From NCBI GenBank assembly GCA_964035575.1, contig OZ037844.1, positions 186,001 through 250,000 of the forward strand: a stretch of 64,000 nt of DNA, in the 5' to 3' direction. Positions 58,739 to 64,000 of this stretch are shown here, piece by piece. Position 1 is the stretch's first letter, and each line of letters opens with the position of its first letter. Source of the DNA: Rhynchopus sp. YZ270_cl-10 (lineage: Eukaryota; Euglenozoa; Diplonemea; Diplonemida; Diplonemidae). Below the pieces are notes generated by a model that worked only from the letters and a program-made list of their open reading frames with translations, searched no databases and was not told the DNA's origin. Made by a program: the position numbers and the translations under genes.

Positions 58739-59195
58739 AAACCCACTTTTGGTGATCCTAAGTCGCCAAAGGGAAAGGGACTCTGCAAAATTTTTTTTTC
58801 CCCCTATAAGGGTTAATTTCGACGATTTGAGCCCATTCAAAGCAAAATTTGACCCATTTGAGCAGTTCTAGGCCCCTCAAACACGTTTTTGATTATCCGC
58901 CAAAAAAAAAAAATCCCGGAAAAACACACCGGAAACCTCAACTTCACGCTTCGCATCGTCCAAGGATAGACAGTTGTTACCAACTTGTTGAAATGTGATT
59001 CCCAACCCCAAACCAAGAATGATCACAAATAATTATACCCTCTCCCACTTTTTCGGTTCAACATCCATACTTCGGCACATTTCCCATACACCCCACATAC
59101 ACACTCCCATCATCGACATACAGTGACTGGAGGGTGACGGGGACTCGCCGGATTTGTACACTCGTCAAAAATTGCACGATAAAAAAAAAACTAAT

Positions 59196-59332
59196 TATGT
59201 GAAATTATTACCAGATAATTACACTTAGGTGTGTTTTTTGTCACTTGTTCCCTAAACCCACTCGCTTCGCTCGTGGGTTTAGGTCACTCGTGACAAAAAA
59301 CACACCTGCGTGTAATTATGGGGTAATAATTA
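59196..59332. repeat. 137-bp palindromic element, left copy beside ANK8
   Basis: It reads TATGTGAAATTATTACCAGA through CACTTAGGTGTGTTTTTTGT, an inner stem CTAAACCCA/TGGGTTTAG and the core CTCGCTTCGCTCG, then back out to GGGGTAATAATTA. The reverse complement of 61796-61932 is identical at every position I compared. It is non-coding and probably a MITE. Confidence 0.88.
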
Positions 59333-59729
59333 CCCAATAATTATATATATTGTTTTTGCTACTCTGTTTGTATTTGTGTGTACTTTGTGAGTGGTAGGTG
59401 CGCTTCTCTGTTGAGATAGCGACTAATTCCTGTCGAAGCCTCACTTAGTATACAAGAAAAGGGGGGGTGGAAAAGGGGGGTGGGTTGTATTGTCGCTTTT
59501 TTTGTCAAAATCTCTGTGTTTTATTTGCAATTTTTTTCCTGCATTTCTTTTGTTTTGGTTTGTTTGTTAAGATAAGCTCAATCGCCTATCGAGTTCTGTG
59601 AATGGGGAACTCCTTTTCATGTCTTTCCGTGGAAAAACATGATACCAGGGAGGGAAAAATTGAAGAAAAGGTTGAGAAAAAAACAAAAATTAGTATTTAT
59701 GGTGTGGCTGAACGGGGGGGAGCATAAAG

Positions 59730-60125
59730 TGCGGAAAAGTGCTGAAAAAGTGCGGAAAAAGTGCGGAAAAAGTGCGAATCAGCCCCCAAAAAATTTTCCC
59801 CCACCTTGTAAAAGTTGAACACTGTGTACTGTAGGTACTGTAGGCACGGTTTTCGCACTTTTTCCGCACTTATTCGCACTTTTACCATGTTGGCTTGCTG
59901 ACTGTATCTGTGTACCTGTGTAGGTACACAGGTACACAGCACCTACAGTACACAGTATTCTGTGGGTACCTACCGTACCTGTACCTGTGTACCTGTGTGC
60001 CTGTGTATTTGGCAAAGACAGTCAGCAAGCCTACATGCTAAAAGTGCGAACAAGTGCGGAAAAAGTGCTGAAAAAGTGCGAATAGGAAAAGTGCGAGAAA
60101 GTGCGGAAAAGTGCGAATCAGACCC
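59730..60125. repeat. AAAGTGCG-rich foldback with GTACCTGTGT microsatellite centre
   Basis: Arms at about 59851-59908 and 60020-60075 are inverted copies (GCACTTTTTCCGCACTT and TTGGCTTGCTGACTGT, with complements). Between them lie imperfect TACCTGTGT repeats and palindromes (GTACCTGTGTAGGTAC). Outside the arms, runs of AAAGTGCGGA end in the direct repeat GTGCGAATCAG. It sits in the 3' flank of ANK8. Confidence 0.7.
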
Positions 60126-60176
60126 CTTCAGCCACACCAATTTAGCATTCTCACAAAGTTCACTAATTTTAATCAT

Positions 60177-61568
60177 TCAGAGAGACGATTGGATTACCAC
60201 TGCGGTCACCTCAGACGCGTTCGTATAGTGCTCGAGAAGAACTTGCGCCACACGATGTCCATGTATACGTGATGCGACGTGCAACGCAGTCTCGCCCCCA
60301 TTAGCTGCGTGGTTCACATCCACTCCCGGCAAGCCCATAAGATAGCGCACAGTATAGGTGTGTCCATGATATGCCGCAATGATGAGGCATGTATGACCTC
60401 CGTTGTCTGTGACTCGCACTTCCGCACCTGCTTTGACCAACATCTTCACCTTTGCTATATCCCTGTTCTCGCAAGCCACAAGCAGAGGTGTACGGCCCAA
60501 GTTGTTCCTTGCCTCGATGTCAGCCCCTGCATCAATGAGCAGCTGCACCAAATCTGAGCTCTTCTCTAACACTGCGAGGTGCAGTGCAGTGTTGCCTCTG
60601 TTATTTGACTGATTCACGTCCACCTCAGGCATGCACAGAAGAGTGCGTACAGTATCGGTGTGCCCATAACCAGTAAGGATAAGACATGTGTTTCCTTGGT
60701 TGTCTGTTACACACACGTCCGCACCTGCTTTGACCAAAACTTTCACAACGGCGAACTGGCAAACAACTAGGCGACAAGCCCAGAGCAGAGGCGAACGACC
60801 CTCGCCGTCCTTTGCTTCGATGTCTGCCCCTGCATCAATGAGCGCCTGAACTACATCAGGACAGTTTTGTTGACATACCCAATGCAACGCAGTGAGGCCT
60901 CCATCCCATGAGTGACTCACATCCACATCCTTCAAACCCACAAGGTAGCGCACAGTCTCGGTGTGTCCAAAACAAGACGCAAGGGAAAGACATGTGTCTC
61001 CTTCATTGTCTATGACACGCACGTCCGCACCTGCTTCCACCAACATCTTCACAGCTGCGAACTTGCCTGAAACGCTCGCAATGAGCAGAGGCGAATGTCC
61101 ATTCTCGTCCTTTGTCTCGATGTCTGCTCCTGCATCAATGAGCACCTGAAACACCGCAGGGTCCTCCCACATGGCTGGAGTGGGACGGTCTTCTACATAC
61201 TCCTTCCCGTGTGGGACAAACGCAACGTTGCTGCAGACTGACTTCCAACGCTGCAAGAGGACCTCCGTGCACGCAGTGTGGTCTGCGTGGATGCACTCAC
61301 TCAGCAGCATCCCGAAGCCCATCTGCGTTGTCTCAACATACGGAAGAAGCAGTGCGAGGCATTCATCGTGGTTCCCTCTGCATGCCTCGTGCACAGCATC
61401 GAATGCAACCGTTTTGCTGTCTGTGTCTGGGCTGAGCTTCTCAAGTCCCACCCGCACGGCAGTCGTGTCGCCGTTCCTGGCAGCCTCCACCAAGACCGAG
61501 TCTGCAGAAAGCTTTCTTCTCTTTGGTGCCTTCTCGTCAGGTGTGCTGTCTGCGTGTCGCTTAGACAT
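60177..61568 (-). CDS. ANK8: ankyrin-repeat protein, 463 residues
   Basis: The shortest intact member, about one module shorter than ANK3 or ANK7. It starts MSKRHADSTPDEKAPKRRKL; the linker reads KEYVEDRPTPAMWEDPAVFQ. One repeat is irregular (LLWACRLVVCQFAVVKVLV, with extra residues) and one has lost several positions (TCLILTGYGHTDTVRTLL). The C-terminus is unlike the others: after HTYTVRYLMGLPGVDVNH it ends VLLEHYTNASEVTAVVIQSSL. The conserved ANK 5' flank is complete and the 3' flank is replaced by the AAAGTGCG foldback. Two identical palindromic elements bracket the locus. Confidence 0.87.
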   Translation of the reverse strand: MSKRHADSTPDEKAPKRRKLSADSVLVEAARNGDTTAVRVGLEKLSPDTDSKTVAFDAVHEACRGNHDECLALLLPYVETTQMGFGMLLSECIHADHTACTEVLLQRWKSVCSNVAFVPHGKEYVEDRPTPAMWEDPAVFQVLIDAGADIETKDENGHSPLLIASVSGKFAAVKMLVEAGADVRVIDNEGDTCLSLASCFGHTETVRYLVGLKDVDVSHSWDGGLTALHWVCQQNCPDVVQALIDAGADIEAKDGEGRSPLLWACRLVVCQFAVVKVLVKAGADVCVTDNQGNTCLILTGYGHTDTVRTLLCMPEVDVNQSNNRGNTALHLAVLEKSSDLVQLLIDAGADIEARNNLGRTPLLVACENRDIAKVKMLVKAGAEVRVTDNGGHTCLIIAAYHGHTYTVRYLMGLPGVDVNHAANGGETALHVASRIHGHRVAQVLLEHYTNASEVTAVVIQSSL

Positions 61569-61795
61569 GGTTTGTGAAGATGTTGATATTCAATGTTGTG
61601 TTTTTTGTGCTGTTTCTTTTTGTGGAGGTTGTGAGGTGAGTGGTGGGTGTCCTTGAAGTGCCTCCCACCCCTGACAAGCACACAAACACATGGGAAACGG
61701 TAAACATCCGGGATCACAAAAACGTTAAACGTGTATTAACGTTTATCAATCCTGGGTCCGAGGAAATTCAGGTGTAATGGGTGAAATCGGGGAAT

Positions 61796-61932
61796 TAATT
61801 ATTACCCCATAATTACACGCAGGTGTGTTTTTTGTCACGAGTGACCTAAACCCACGAGCGAAGCGAGTGGGTTTAGGGAACAAGTGACAAAAAACACACC
61901 TAAGTGTAATTATCTGGTAATAATTTCACATA
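61796..61932. repeat. 137-bp palindromic element, right copy beside ANK8
   Basis: This is the inverted copy of 59196-59332, with the same small arm asymmetries (CAAGTGACAAAAAACAC against CACGAGTGACC on the other arm) in opposite order. The two copies are therefore genuinely reversed, not merely palindromes that look alike. Confidence 0.88.
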
Positions 61933-61984
61933 GGGAAGGCCCATTATTCCAATCCATGTTACAATGTTACTTGAAATGGGGTCC

Positions 61985-62405
61985 AAACCCCCCCCCCCCC
62001 CCCCCCCAACGAGCAAAAAAATTTTTGGGAATCACGGTTTCCCCCCTAAGTTACAGGGGGGGCCCTGTACAGAGCCCGCGGACCTCCCCCGAAAATTAAT
62101 TATGCACCCCCTTCCAACCCCCGTCCCGCCCAAAAAACAAAAAAAAAAAAAAACCTCTCCCGAGCTTTCTCCGTCCGCTGACAAGCTAGTCACAGGAAGA
62201 AGAAGATCAAAACTCGGTCGAGCCCGGGCGCGCTTCGCGCGCCCGGGTCCCCACCCCAGCTCAAGTTGGGGGCCTCCGGCGGAATGTGAGAATTGCTCGG
62301 TTATCCGACGGCGGAGTTCGGCACTTTATTGATATTTGCACCAGGCACACATGGTGCACGAATTATCAGTAACCTCAGTTTTTTTACAAAAGAAACGGCG
62401 GTATG
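61985..62405. other. C-rich spacer with a GC hairpin
   Basis: A C run of about 19 lies at 61989-62007. A perfect GC-rich hairpin CCCGGGCGCGC-TTC-GCGCGCCCGGG is at 62223-62247. A similar GCGCGC-GAA-GCGCGC hairpin lies near 1039. No gene is seen. Confidence 0.6.
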
Positions 62406-62560
62406 TCACCCAAAGGTTCCAAGCGAAGCCACGGTACGCAACATTTCAAAAAAATGCGCTTAAAATTGTACATTTTTACAGGCAAACAATGTCACGGGAA
62501 TGGTGTGATGCAGGCTTGCGCCGCAGGCGCACGGTACGCTACTTTTTTCCTTTCGCCATG
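62405..62560. repeat. Inverted copy of the interior of the hAT-like element
   Basis: The reverse complement carries AGTAGCGTACCGTGCGCCTG, CGGCGCA, GCCTGTAAAAATGT and TTTTGAAATGTTGCGTACCG, then TGGCTTCGC, in the order found at about 13695-13840 inside the 747-bp element. The terminal repeats of that element are not found here, so this is a partial or related copy. Confidence 0.65.
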
Positions 62561-62789
62561 CTGCGTGCTTCCTTTTCCTTCGACGTTTGACCAATTGAGT
62601 CCGGCTCGATGGTATCTCAAAAAATTCCCCATAATATGGGCCCCTCCTCCCCCCCAAAAAAAAATCCAAAACCCCCGTCCCTGGACGGGGGTTTGGGACG
62701 GGGGTCGGTTTTTGGAAAATAATTGACCCCCGTCCGGGACGGGGTGAACGGGGGTGTTCCGCGGACTCTGGCCCTGTACAAAACCTAAG

Positions 62790-63105
62790 GGGGGGTCCGA
62801 AAAAATTTTCCCACCCACAAAAAATCAAAAAAAAAAAATTTTTTTTTCCGATTCTCGGGAGACTGTGCGTGCTGTGATGGGGTCATTTTGCGCTGAGAAA
62901 TGAGTTTTTTTGGCCTAAAATGCATGTGTCAGTTTTTAGGTGAAAATACACCCAAAACTGACACATGCATTTTAGGCCAAAAAAACTCATTTCTCAGCGC
63001 AAAATGACCCCATCACAGCACACACAGTCTCCCGAGAATCGGAAAAAAAAATTTTTTTTTTCGATTTTTTGTGGGCAAAAATTGGTCAAAAAAAAATTTC
63101 CGACC
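62790..63105. repeat. Giant palindrome, arms of about 125-150 bp
   Basis: The core arms 62814-62937 and 62953-63075 are almost perfect complements (for example GAGACTGTGCGTGCTGTGAT against ATCACAGCACACACAGTCTC, one mismatch), separated by only about 15 bp (AGGTGAAAATACACC). Less perfect pairing extends outwards to GGGGTC..GAAA and its complement. The DNA could extrude a long cruciform, or the RNA a very long hairpin. Confidence 0.92.
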
Positions 63106-63714
63106 CCAATTTGTACCGTTGAAAAAAAAAATATTCCATCCTAAGTAACAAAATTCCCGCCCCCAGACCCCCCCCCCCCCCCTAGGGGATACGACTCCAG
63201 CCATTTTGGCTGGGACCAAACGCACGGAAAATTCATTTGGCATTATCTGGCCATCTCCAAGGCAACTGCGGGTGAAAAACACCCTCAGAGTGGGTCACAG
63301 GGGGCCTGTGGGTCGAAAAACGACCCAGAAGCCACCCCAGAATACAAAAAAATGGAAAAAAATAGTGAAAAAACGGCTTTTTTCACGTTTTGGCCACTTT
63401 GGGCAAAATAGCGATTTTTCGAGAAAAAAATCAAAAACCGGGATATTTTTTGACATCACAAAGCCTCCTTTGGCACAAATATACCCCAAAAGTGGCCTGT
63501 GAGTCCATTCCAACCTGTTTTGGACATATTTGACACTTTTGGAAGTGTTTTTTTGGTGTTTTTAGGTCAAAAAAATGCCCAAGACGTCCCCAAGACACTT
63601 TGCACACCCCCTGTTACGGTCATATTTTTTTCGTTTTTTTGCCTGAAACCCCCAAAATACCCCTCCCGGACCCCACATAGTCCCGAATATCCATCACACA
63701 CCCACTCAGAGTGA

Positions 63715-64000
63715 GTAGAAGCACCCCAAAAAAAATATTTTTATGAGCTCCCCTTCGAGGAAAAGGCAGCAGCGAAGAAAACAGGGCGAAAGGGAGACGA
63801 CACAGTTCTTTTTTGTGTACATTGCCGTGGAGTGGTGCAACACGGTGAAAGTAGTACCGCCAAGGTACACGTCCAAAGCGACCGCCACAAAAATAATGAG
63901 CGTAGGGAGAAGAAGAAGAAGAAGAAGGCTGCAGCTCCAGTTGGTGACACGAAGGAGAAGCGGCAGCAGGTGTTGACGCCGGTGATGGGGTTGGCGGCGT
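63715..64000 (+). CDS. Open frame with BED/CGGBP1-like zinc finger, runs off the window
   Basis: From 63715 the plus strand is open to the edge. From 63766 it reads AAAKKTGRKGDDTVLFCVHC, then RGVVQHGESSTAKVHVQSDR and HKNNERREKKKKKK. The pattern C-x2-C-x14-H-x5-H, with LFC before and HVQSDRHKNN after, matches the single zinc finger of CGGBP1-like proteins and of hAT-type BED domains, which bind DNA. No ATG is obvious in this frame (one at 63743 is in another), so it may be an internal exon with an acceptor near TTCGAGGAAAAG. It is the only gene-like frame on the plus strand. It could be a host gene or a transposase remnant. Confidence 0.45.

Noticed and set aside
16145-61568. Repeated modules read as a CRISPR-like array
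   Set aside because: Repeats are coding ankyrin modules of about 300 bp without spacers, and the genome is eukaryotic.
62315-62335. CACTTTATTG, similar to what I remember of the end of the diplonemid spliced-leader exon
   Set aside because: Only about ten bases agree, the GT donor that should follow is missing, and my recall of the leader is not certain.

Overview
This is eukaryotic nuclear DNA, probably from a euglenozoan and most likely a diplonemid. Three things point there. A piece of 18S rRNA gene at about 20.74-21.12 kb carries the variant CAGCACCCGCGG where most eukaryotes have CAGCAGCCGCGG; from memory this variant is typical of kinetoplastids and diplonemids. All fourteen substantial protein-coding loci, plus two broken paralogues counted among them, lie on the minus strand over some 57 kb, as in the one-strand gene arrays of Euglenozoa. 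One gene nevertheless has six clear GT-AG cis introns, which argues against a kinetoplastid. The taxon is an inference. The code is standard, genes are GC-rich, and spacers are AT-rich with many homopolymer runs.

Layout, left to right. 1-5.0 kb: AT-rich DNA without genes. 5.0-9.8 kb: a seven-exon CELF/Bruno-like RNA-binding protein with four RRMs, whose introns are packed with SINE-like repeats and hairpins. 11.7-15.9 kb: a type I membrane protein with a mucin-like stalk and an F-box-like protein. Between them sits a hAT-like transposon with 13-bp terminal inverted repeats and an 8-bp target duplication that covers the F-box gene's stop codon. 16.1-32.9 kb: a head-to-tail array of six ankyrin-repeat genes (ANK1-ANK6 here). 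ANK1 and ANK5 are frameshifted; ANK6 is longer and divergent. The 18S fragment lies between ANK2 and ANK3. 34.8-37.3 kb: two tandem secreted granulin-SGNH hydrolase genes.

37.6-42.9 kb: a repeat-rich stretch with a (TTTTG)n block, a tyrosine-recombinase fragment, foldback and TIR elements, a cluster of palindromes and a retroposed-looking insert with 19-bp target duplications. 42.9-45.7 kb: a receptor with an extracellular solute-binding domain, one membrane span and a degenerate class III cyclase domain; a 32-bp minisatellite of about 22 copies lies directly upstream. 48.2-51.1 kb: a GH78 alpha-L-rhamnosidase with a SUEL-type lectin domain inserted near its end. 51.9-53.5 kb: ANK7. 56.5-58.4 kb: a DUF4116 repeat protein. 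60.2-61.6 kb: ANK8, bracketed by two identical 137-bp palindromic elements in opposite orientation. 61.9-64 kb: a very large palindrome and, on the plus strand, an open frame with a BED-like zinc finger that runs off the right edge.

The secreted rhamnosidase, the granulin-SGNH hydrolases and the solute-binding receptor suit a cell that senses and degrades external polysaccharide, but no operon-like logic ties them together. The ankyrin family is the most dynamic part: near-identical modules of about 99 codons are gained and lost between paralogues, with conserved 5' and 3' flanks, two dead copies and captured fragments. No complete rRNA, convincing tRNA or CRISPR array was seen.
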